Shown: one piece after another, positions 8,569-16,235 of the stretch
Layout of the letters: every line of letters begins with the position of its first letter
How positions within the stretch are numbered: position 1 is the first letter of the stretch
Source of the DNA: an uncultured Oscillospiraceae bacterium
Lineage (GTDB): Bacteria > Bacillota > Clostridia > Oscillospirales > Oscillospiraceae
Length of the DNA: 41,673 nucleotides
Assembly (NCBI GenBank): GCA_947587485.1
Contig: CANPXZ010000004.1
Span: 1-41,673 of the forward strand
Reading direction: 5' to 3'
The notes under the pieces: generated by a model
Databases searched by the model: none
Seen by the model: only the letters and a program-made list of their open reading frames with translations
Told to the model about the DNA's origin: nothing
Program-made: the position numbers and the translations under genes

Positions 8569-11500
8569 ATGGGAAAAAAGAATGCGATTATCCTTGCTGA
8601 TACGAGGCCGGCGCTGGTAGGAACGGTACTGCTGCAGCTGGATAAGACAAATAAGGGCCTTTTTGACGAGGCGATCATATATTATTCTGATCCAATCGAT
8701 GAAAAAGACCAGGCGCTGATGTGCCAGATCATGCCCTGCCGCTTTATTGAGTATGAACCGGATCTGCCGGATTTTCTCTTTGATAAGCCCCGCTTCAAAC
8801 GGTTTTCCCCCTTGATGTTCTGCCGGTATGAGATGCCGCGGTATTTAGAAGAATTTGAGACTGTCACATGGCTTGACACAGACATTCTGATCCAGGGTGA
8901 CTTGAGCCAGATAATCGAACAGGCAAAGCAATGTGGCGCGGCAATTGTCCGGGAGGACGACATCAATAAGACTGCCAAGCGACCGGATACAATGCGAACC
9001 TGCTTCACAAGGGATGTCGTTGGATATAAAACGGACGAATATCTCTACGTTTCAGCTCTGATCGTTCTCACAAAGAAAAGCGGACTGACTGAACAATATA
9101 CCAATTGGTGTTACAGGAAGACAACGCAGTGGTCGGATATTTTGAATTTACCTGACCAAGGCGTTATTAATGCTGCCATACAGGCATTTGATATCAAAGT
9201 GTCGCCTGTATGCGGAAGTATTTTTGGCTGCTATCCATTCCGGGGAAGAGATTGTTCCAAGGCGAAGATTATCCATGCGTGGGGGTCAAATAAGTTTTGG
9301 AATGATTGGTATCTGCATCTGAACTATCCCCAGTGGCAAGACTATTATGAACAGTGGATTGCGATGGGAGGATGTAGTTTCCCGGTTCAGCAGGAGCCGA
9401 AGATTTCCATCGTTATTCCATTGTATAAACCAGATCTGGAACAGCTGGAAAAATGTCTGGACAGCCTGATGGCGCAGAACCGGAATGATTGGGAGAGATA
9501 TTCGGATTTTGAGATCATCCTTGTGGCAGAGCCGGGAGAGAACGACGCGCTGCAGGCTCTGCTGGATACATATCAGGACAAGGGTATCCGGCTCCTGGTC
9601 AACGAGCGGCGGCTGGGGATAGCGGCGAGTCTGAACCGTGGAATGAAGCAGGCTAAAGGCCGCTATATTGCCAGGGTGGACGCGGACGACGTCTGTGCCA
9701 GACCGCGGATGTGTATGCAAGAAGAGTATCTGGACAGTCATCCGGAGATCATGCTCTGCACCAGCGATTACGAATACTTCGGTGATATGAACGAGGGACG
9801 AGTGATCTTTGAAGGAGAATTGAGCAGAGCTTGGTCAGTACTCACTTGCCCGTTTGATCATCCGACCATTATGTTCCGCAAGGATTTCTTCCTGGATAAC
9901 GATCTGTTCTATGATGAACAGCGTGGGTTCGTGGAAGACTGGGAACTGTGGTGCCGTGCGTTCAAAAAGGGCATGACGGTGGGGTGTATCCACAAGGTGC
10001 TCTACTCACACCGGTGGGTAAACGCGGCCAGTGCCGGACAGACAAACCAGACCATCATCATGATGCGGGAGATGATTCAGAAAAACTTCTCCGAGCTGGG
10101 TGTGCAGATCCCTACGGAGGATCTGCGCATCATGGGCCCGTGGAACGGGAAACTGCTTGATCCTGCCGATATTGAAAAACTGAAGGGCTATCTTGACCAG
10201 GCGCTCAAGCAGAACCAGACCCTGGGTCTGTATGACCAAGAGAGTTTGGAGTATGTATTCTCGCTGCGCCTGCGGGAGGCCGAGACTGGAAAGCTTCCCG
10301 GCCTTGTAAAGAAGGCCAAGAAGAAGAAAAAAGCTCCCCCAAAGACAAAAAAGCTGCCGGAAAAGCCCAAAACCCTCAAGGGGAGAGTCAAGCAGCTGCT
10401 CAAACCTCTGTATCAGCCGTTCAGAAAACGGTATGAGAATCGGCTTATCCGTCTGGAAAAGAAGGCCGACAGCATCAGAGAACATAGCTATGTGCTGGAA
10501 GGGCATTTGTGGAGCTGCATCAACAAATTGGATGTAGAGCATCAGATGATCAACTCGAATATGGAATTGATCACAGCGCTGCTCTACGAACAACTGCAGC
10601 TTCGCAGGCGCATGGATCGGCAGGAGAAGCAGTTTGAGCAGGCGATCGAGAACTGGACAAGGGAACGCTACCAGCGGACAGAGCAGTTGGTCAGAGACAA
10701 GGTATGGAACTTGGGGCAGCAGCTGGACAAGCAGGTTGAGGATTGGACCTGGGAACGGTATCAGCGAACGGAGAATCTCATTGAGAATAAACTCTGGTCG
10801 CTGCAGCAGGAAACGGAAAGGCTTGTTAAAGACTGGACATGGGAGCGCTACCGCCGGACAGAGCAGCTGTCGGAAAAAGTGGAAGGCGAGCTCAACGACA
10901 CACTGGGCAGATATACAAGAGAGATCCATCGGCATGTAGATTTTACATACCGGGATCTGATGGTAGCGCTGGAACGTGCGTCGGCCTTTCTGCCGGCAGC
11001 GGATATCACCCTGGAGACCGACTATCCGATAGCTTATGAAAGCCTGGATCATCTTTATCCCCATGGGACGATACAAGATAACACACGCTACCCGCGGTTT
11101 ATTGAGAAGTGCGAAACACTGTTGAGACCGAAGGGGAAGCTCTCGTTCTTGGATCTTGGATGTTCTGGCGGCGGCATGGTACTGGAGGCGGCGCTGCGGG
11201 GCCATGTCTCGATCGGTCTTGAGGGGAGCGACGCTTCTCTGAAAGAGCAAAGGGCAGAATGGCGGCTGCTGGGCGACCGGCTGATGACCTGCGATATCGC
11301 AAAACCCTTCAAACTCCGGGGCAGCGACGGGCAGAACTACAAGTTTGACGTGATCACCGCCTGGGAGGTGCTGGAGCATATCCAGGAAAATGACATTGGC
11401 CAGCTCCTGGAGAACATCAAAGAGCATCTTTCCGAAGATGGATTCTTTGTTGGCTCCATTGCCAATTGGGACGATATCGACCCGGAGACGGGTGTGAACT

Positions 11501-11700
11501 GGCATGTCACGGTGCACCCCTACGAATGGTGGAAGGAGCGCTTTGAGGCGGCGGGGATGCAGGTCTGCAGCGAGATGTTCGACCCCATTGATCTGGCCCG
11601 GGGCGGGTACAATCCTCCCCACTGCTATGAGGCGCCCTATCCGGAGATAGATCCGAACCGGTCGATCCATATTGCCGCGAGAAAGGCGGAGAGCGTATGA
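8569..11700 (+). CDS. Multidomain GT8 - GT2 - coiled coil repeats - SAM-dependent methyltransferase
   Basis: VTWLDTDILIQGDL (GT8 DxD); PKISIVIPLYKPDLEQLEKCLDSL...ARVDADD (GT2); three 30-aa WTxERYQRTE repeats; FLDLGCSGGGMVLEAALRG...AWEVLEHI (MTase). Confidence 0.8.
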   Translation: MGKKNAIILADTRPALVGTVLLQLDKTNKGLFDEAIIYYSDPIDEKDQALMCQIMPCRFIEYEPDLPDFLFDKPRFKRFSPLMFCRYEMPRYLEEFETVTWLDTDILIQGDLSQIIEQAKQCGAAIVREDDINKTAKRPDTMRTCFTRDVVGYKTDEYLYVSALIVLTKKSGLTEQYTNWCYRKTTQWSDILNLPDQGVINAAIQAFDIKVSPVCGSIFGCYPFRGRDCSKAKIIHAWGSNKFWNDWYLHLNYPQWQDYYEQWIAMGGCSFPVQQEPKISIVIPLYKPDLEQLEKCLDSLMAQNRNDWERYSDFEIILVAEPGENDALQALLDTYQDKGIRLLVNERRLGIAASLNRGMKQAKGRYIARVDADDVCARPRMCMQEEYLDSHPEIMLCTSDYEYFGDMNEGRVIFEGELSRAWSVLTCPFDHPTIMFRKDFFLDNDLFYDEQRGFVEDWELWCRAFKKGMTVGCIHKVLYSHRWVNAASAGQTNQTIIMMREMIQKNFSELGVQIPTEDLRIMGPWNGKLLDPADIEKLKGYLDQALKQNQTLGLYDQESLEYVFSLRLREAETGKLPGLVKKAKKKKKAPPKTKKLPEKPKTLKGRVKQLLKPLYQPFRKRYENRLIRLEKKADSIREHSYVLEGHLWSCINKLDVEHQMINSNMELITALLYEQLQLRRRMDRQEKQFEQAIENWTRERYQRTEQLVRDKVWNLGQQLDKQVEDWTWERYQRTENLIENKLWSLQQETERLVKDWTWERYRRTEQLSEKVEGELNDTLGRYTREIHRHVDFTYRDLMVALERASAFLPAADITLETDYPIAYESLDHLYPHGTIQDNTRYPRFIEKCETLLRPKGKLSFLDLGCSGGGMVLEAALRGHVSIGLEGSDASLKEQRAEWRLLGDRLMTCDIAKPFKLRGSDGQNYKFDVITAWEVLEHIQENDIGQLLENIKEHLSEDGFFVGSIANWDDIDPETGVNWHVTVHPYEWWKERFEAAGMQVCSEMFDPIDLARGGYNPPHCYEAPYPEIDPNRSIHIAARKAESV
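10648..10917 (+). repeat. Three 90-nt / 30-aa tandem repeats (ENWTRERYQRTEQL.. / EDWTWERYQRTENL.. / KDWTWERYRRTEQL..)
   Basis: Exact 30-residue periodicity counted in translation: 10648-10737, 10738-10827, 10828-10917. Confidence 0.85.
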
Positions 11701-12795
11701 GTGGGAATACGGATATGCGGAAAAATCAGCCCCGGAGCGATCGCGGGGGGGGGTAAACACGAAAGTTTCTTCCATCGGTTGGGAAAGCGCCTTTTCGCCG
11801 GCTTCGCAGACGAGCTCCGGGAGGAGATAAGGCAGGTTCTCCAGCGTGAGACGCAGGAATTGGAACGCAGCGTCGAGGCTTGGACCTGGGAGCGGTATCA
11901 GCGAACGGAGAAACTGGTGGAGAACTGGACCTGGGAGCGATACCAGCAAACGGAAAAGCTTCTGAAGGACACGATAGACCGCCGCCTGCAAAAGCTCATG
12001 CCGCTGCCGTCTCTGCGGACGCTGGATGTGCATATTGCGGAGCACTGCAATTTGAACTGTCAGTGCTGCGACAATTTCTCCCCCATCGCCGAGGAACAAT
12101 ACACAGACTATGACAGCCTGGCGCGGGATTTTGCCAGACTGCGTGAGCTGTCCCACGGGCAGGTGGGCACCATCTATCTGGACGGCGGCGAACCGCTGCT
12201 GCATCCGAGGATCGCCGATTTTGTCTCTCTTACGAGAGAGCATTTTGAAGAATCGGATATCTATGTGGTGACCAATGGGATACTGCTTGCTCAGATGCCG
12301 GAAGCGTTCTGGGAAAAATGCGCCTCCAACCATGCCGGAGTCCTGATCACGAAATATCCGATCCATCTGGATATGGAGACCATCGAGGCGAAAGCGGCAG
12401 AGCACGGTGTCGTCTGGCGGTTTTACGATGAAAGCGCGGATTATAAGGAAAAAACCACCACATTCATGCCTTTGGATATGCATGGCGGCCACGAAAGCTA
12501 CCAGAATTTTGTGAACTGCTATCACGCGAATTACTGCATCTACCTCTGGGAGGGGCGGATCTATACCTGTTCAGTAGCCGCGAGCATTCGGCATTTCAAC
12601 CGGTTCTTCCACGAGGATCTGCCGGACGTGCCGGAAAATTCCATCAGCATCTATGAAGCGAAGGATATGGACGAGATCCTGCGGTTTTTATGCCGGCCCA
12701 TCCCGCTGTGTGAATACTGCGATATCCCCGGCCGAACCTTTGATATCCCCTGGGGGATATCCAAACAGGAAAAGAGCGAGTGGGCGCATGTATGA
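11697..12795 (+). CDS. Radical SAM protein with N-terminal coiled coil; frame interrupted by a G9 tract (apparent OFF state)
   Basis: HIAEHCNLNCQCCDNFSPI (CxxxCxxC), YLDGGEPLLHP. ATG 11697 (ATGA overlap) gives MSGNTDMRKNQPRSDRGGG* with G9; G8 would join to GKHESFFHRLGK...; the listed ORF needs GTG 11701. Confidence 0.75.
11745..11753 (+). repeat. Homopolymer G9 directly followed by TAA
   Basis: tcgcGGGGGGGGGtaaacac. Confidence 0.95.
11875..11964 (+). repeat. Two 45-nt / 15-aa repeats EAWTWERYQRTEKLV / ENWTWERYQQTEKLL
   Basis: Translation of 11875-11919 and 11920-11964; same motif as in 8569-11700. Confidence 0.85.
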
Positions 12796-12830
12796 AAAGG
12801 CGGTGCCGGGGGCTGCCAAAGGAGGTATTC

Positions 12831-13385
12831 ATGAATACATCGGATAGAGCATGGGGGAAGGCTGCGCTGAAGCGCATGCTGCCCAGTTTGGTAACAGCGC
12901 TGGCTGCGGCGGCCGTCTTGTTCGCTGCTTTTTCCGTATGCCTGAGGACGAATCTTGCGGAGCCGACGTATATGGCGATCTCTTCCCTGGCAGAGGATCA
13001 GCCTGTCACCTTCCGGGGCGCGACAGTAGATGGAAAATGGCTGAATCCTTCCGATATGCTGGTGTCGGCAGGGAGCTGGGTCGAGGATCCAGAGCAGAGG
13101 GTTTATACCTCCTCAGACGAGACTCCGCTGCGGCTGGAGCTGCCGCCGGGACAGGAGCGCACCCTGGCCTTCAATTCCGGCCCGGACGAGGGCGCGGTGC
13201 TGGTAGAGTTTGACGAGGATCAGCTGGAATTTGACCTGTACAGCGACGCCGTCGCTGAGCTGGGGTCGAATTACCAGGTGCCCGCCGCGCTTCCCCACGG
13301 GCTGCCGTTTTATATTTTCTTCCTAATAGCCGCGCTGCTGTTCGGCATGTTCGCGCTCATCCCCGACAGAAGTGCGGGGGGGTAA
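12831..13385 (+). CDS. N-terminal half of a beta-module/acyltransferase-3 protein, truncated by a G7 tract (module copy 2)
   Basis: RBS AAAGGAGG; TM + EPTYMAISSLAEDQPVTFRGATVDGKW...GSWVEDPEQRVYT + TM, ends DRSAGG* at the G7 tract. Confidence 0.75.
   Translation: MNTSDRAWGKAALKRMLPSLVTALAAAAVLFAAFSVCLRTNLAEPTYMAISSLAEDQPVTFRGATVDGKWLNPSDMLVSAGSWVEDPEQRVYTSSDETPLRLELPPGQERTLAFNSGPDEGAVLVEFDEDQLEFDLYSDAVAELGSNYQVPAALPHGLPFYIFFLIAALLFGMFALIPDRSAGG
13376..13382 (+). repeat. Homopolymer G7 directly followed by TAA
   Basis: agtgcGGGGGGGtaagac. Confidence 0.95.
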
Positions 13386-13444
13386 GACTTCCTGAAGAAC
13401 GGGACGTTTCCGGCGACCTGCTCCGGGGCGTATGCTGTTTCACG

Positions 13445-14416
13445 GTGGTGCTACTGCACTGCACGTGTAACTGCCTTGACAGCTATGGCCCACCGCTCTC
13501 TGCCTGGTATCCCCACCTTATCATGAACAGCCTTACGGCCTTTGCCGTACCTGCATTTTATATGCTCTCCGGGGCATATTTGCTGGGCAAGCCCCAGCCC
13601 GTCCGGAACACGCTGTCTAGAAGGGTGCCGCGCCTGTTGATCCCGCTGGTATTTTGGAGTGTATTCTACATTATATTCAGCGGCGATATCCGGCCACAGA
13701 AGTTTTTAGAAATGTTTTTCCAGCCGCAGACGCCCCATTTGTGGTTTATGTACTGCATTCTGGGGATCTATTTTCTCCTTCCGCTGTTATCCAGACTCTA
13801 CGTGGCTTTGGGGACAAAGGAGAAAATATACCTGCTCATGCTGCTGCTTGTGGTTCCGTCGCTGCTGCATGACACGGAATATATCGTAAACCGCTATGTG
13901 CAGATGCCGTATTTTGCAGTGTTCTGGCCGGATCTAGGGCTGTTTTGCCTGGGGGCGTTTCTGCGGGAACACAGCGAACAACTGAAAAGATATAAAAATT
14001 GGATGCCCGCGGCATTCATTTTAGGACTGGTGCTTACCGCCGGACTGACGCTGTATGTCAGCGCACGTGATAATGCTCTGAACAAAAACTTTATCAGCTG
14101 CATCGGAAGCGTTGGCGTCCTGCTTATGGCGGCGTCGCCTCTGATATGGGCTTGGGGCAACGAGGAAGCACTGAAGAAGCTTCCAAACTGGACAAAAAAG
14201 CTGATCCATGGGCTCGGACAGACGTCGATGGGCGTGTACCTGATCCACGTATTGGTGATGCAGATGCTTAACCGCTCTGCACTCCCGTGGCTGCCGCTGT
14301 ACAGTAACGAGGGATCGATGCTCCAGATGTGCTTCAGCGCCGTCGGATACTTTGCCATAAGCGCGGTCATCTGCTGGTGCGGAGAAAAAACGCCGCTGGC
14401 GAGAAAAGTGATATAA
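13445..14416 (+). CDS. Acyltransferase family 3 membrane region, C-terminal part of the frame-split gene starting at 12831
   Basis: AFAVPAFYMLSGAYLL...LWFMYCILGIYFLLPLLSRL...MGVYLIHVLVMQML; the missing AT3 N-term (LPEERDVSGDLLRGVCCFTVVLLHCT) appears if the tract is G8. Confidence 0.75.
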   Translation: MVLLHCTCNCLDSYGPPLSAWYPHLIMNSLTAFAVPAFYMLSGAYLLGKPQPVRNTLSRRVPRLLIPLVFWSVFYIIFSGDIRPQKFLEMFFQPQTPHLWFMYCILGIYFLLPLLSRLYVALGTKEKIYLLMLLLVVPSLLHDTEYIVNRYVQMPYFAVFWPDLGLFCLGAFLREHSEQLKRYKNWMPAAFILGLVLTAGLTLYVSARDNALNKNFISCIGSVGVLLMAASPLIWAWGNEEALKKLPNWTKKLIHGLGQTSMGVYLIHVLVMQMLNRSALPWLPLYSNEGSMLQMCFSAVGYFAISAVICWCGEKTPLARKVI

Positions 14417-14467
14417 GACCGGCTGGAATATAAGCAATCAGCCAGGATGTAATTTGGAGAATGGTTC

Positions 14468-16090
14468 ATGAAGCGTGTTAGGAAGAAAGGTGATCGTCGG
14501 ACGCGGATCGTGCTGAACAACAGGATTGTCGCGGCTTTTGCAGTGGTCATTCTATGTCTGTCCTGCGTGCTGGCGGCGGTTGTTATCCGAAGACCTATCC
14601 GAGTACTGGTCACGGTGCAGGAAGGTTCTGGTTCGGTGACCTACCGAGGAGCGATGGTGAGCGACAGTTGGTGCAATCCGCCAGCCGGATTATCTCCAGA
14701 TGGCTCCTGGATTTTTGATTCCAAGACGTCTACATATACCGCCGCAAGTTATCTGCCTTTAGAGATCGAATTGCCGGCAGGAGAGGAATGTGCTCTTGTT
14801 TTCAATTACGGTCCGGACGAGGGCGTTGCGGTCGTAGAGGCGCGGGGCGAGCGGTTTGAATTTAATCTGTACAACAATACAGTTGTGGAGTATGGAAAAT
14901 CATTCCAAATTCCGGGCGTGGAGCCGATGGATCGTTCGTATTACGCTCTTCCTTTGGTCATCTTGGCGGTTCTTATCGCTCTTATGGGATATGTCTATGC
15001 AGGAAACGACATGCAGAGGAAGACCCGCAGCCGGGGGATTGAAATATACAGGTTTTTGTTTTCCCTGGTGATCATGCTGCACCATATCGGTTGGCAGTTC
15101 AGTTTTAATTTGTTCAGCGCCGGATATCTGGCGGTAGACATGTTTTTTATTGTCAGCGGATATTTCCTTGCGGCGCATTACGAGCGGAAGACCGTGGAGG
15201 GTAGGGGGGTATTAGGGCCGGAAGAAAGTGCCCTGCAATACGCGGCCGGGCGGTGGAAACGGATGTTTTTCCACCACAGCTGGGCGTTCCTTGTGGCGGC
15301 TTTTTCTTCGGTCGTGCTGCTGAAAAACGCCGGTTGGAAGCAGATCCTGTTTGATAACTGGCTGGAGTTTCTCATGTTGGAAGAGACCGGCCTTGGAAAT
15401 GAAGCGGTTATAAATGGCGTGGGTTGGTATTGCAGTGCATTGTTCCTGGCTTCTTTCCTGGTGTATTATTCCCTGTGCAGGAACAAAAAAGCACATGTGT
15501 GCGTGATTATGCCGATCACCGCTGTGCTGGCATTTTCCTACTTTTATAGATATGGGGATCTGAACCGATACCTACAAAATCCGCTGATGATCTGCGATGG
15601 GGCGATCCGGGGATTTGTAGAATTGTCGATGGGCTGTGCATGCTATTATGCAGTCGTGAGGATAAAAGGAGGCCAGTACAGATTTGTGCAGCAGCGTTTG
15701 GAACCGTGGATGTACGGTCTGACGGAGACATTGTGCTTTGGTGCGCTGATGTACATCATGTGGAAACCTGGCGGGTATAAGCCGGGATGGTTTGTGTCCC
15801 AGGACTTTATGGCCATACCAATAATGGTACTGCTTGTGATTGTAGTGTTGTCGGAGAAAAGTATCCTTCATAAGCTTTGGGATAATAGTCTGTCCGCTTT
15901 CCTCGGAAAGCTCAGTTTTTCTATCTTCTTAAATCATACAGTGATTCTTGGCCTGCTCACAAAATTCATGATCGGCAGACCGGTGCCGATGATCCTGTCG
16001 ATCTATCTTGGCACAACGATCGGATATTCTGTTTTGACGATGCTGGTGATCGACGCGCTGGAGAATGTCGTTTTTAGGAAGAGAATCTGA
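14468..16090 (+). CDS. Beta-module fused to acyltransferase 3 (module copy 3)
   Basis: TM + VTYRGAMVSDSWCNP...GSWIFDSKTSTYT + TM + RSRGIEIYRFLFSLVIMLHHIGWQ...VDMFFIVSGYFLAAHYERK. Confidence 0.8.
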   Translation: MKRVRKKGDRRTRIVLNNRIVAAFAVVILCLSCVLAAVVIRRPIRVLVTVQEGSGSVTYRGAMVSDSWCNPPAGLSPDGSWIFDSKTSTYTAASYLPLEIELPAGEECALVFNYGPDEGVAVVEARGERFEFNLYNNTVVEYGKSFQIPGVEPMDRSYYALPLVILAVLIALMGYVYAGNDMQRKTRSRGIEIYRFLFSLVIMLHHIGWQFSFNLFSAGYLAVDMFFIVSGYFLAAHYERKTVEGRGVLGPEESALQYAAGRWKRMFFHHSWAFLVAAFSSVVLLKNAGWKQILFDNWLEFLMLEETGLGNEAVINGVGWYCSALFLASFLVYYSLCRNKKAHVCVIMPITAVLAFSYFYRYGDLNRYLQNPLMICDGAIRGFVELSMGCACYYAVVRIKGGQYRFVQQRLEPWMYGLTETLCFGALMYIMWKPGGYKPGWFVSQDFMAIPIMVLLVIVVLSEKSILHKLWDNSLSAFLGKLSFSIFLNHTVILGLLTKFMIGRPVPMILSIYLGTTIGYSVLTMLVIDALENVVFRKRI

Positions 16091-16235
16091 TGCTGTTTTT
16101 ATCCGTAGGAACGGCAGCGTGATATATGATAACAAAATGAAAAACAGTATTGATGTTGGAAAGAAACCTATATCCGCTTACTGACCCTATCGCTGTGAGT
16201 TAAGTTACAGTACCTTAAGTTAGGAGAAAGAACCC

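Noticed and set aside
10648-10917. Regular repeats considered as CRISPR or minisatellite
   Set aside because: They are in-frame protein repeats inside a continuous CDS; no identical direct repeats with unique spacers. No CRISPR array or tRNA/rRNA genes were recognised.
11701-11703. GTG 11701 as true start of the radical SAM gene
   Set aside because: Possible, but ATG 11697 with ATGA overlap fits the operon style better, and the G-run then explains the break; left as an alternative.
13445-14416. Treating this ORF as an independent gene starting at GTG
   Set aside because: It lacks the conserved AT3 N-terminus and any good RBS; the missing part is present upstream in another frame across the G7 tract.
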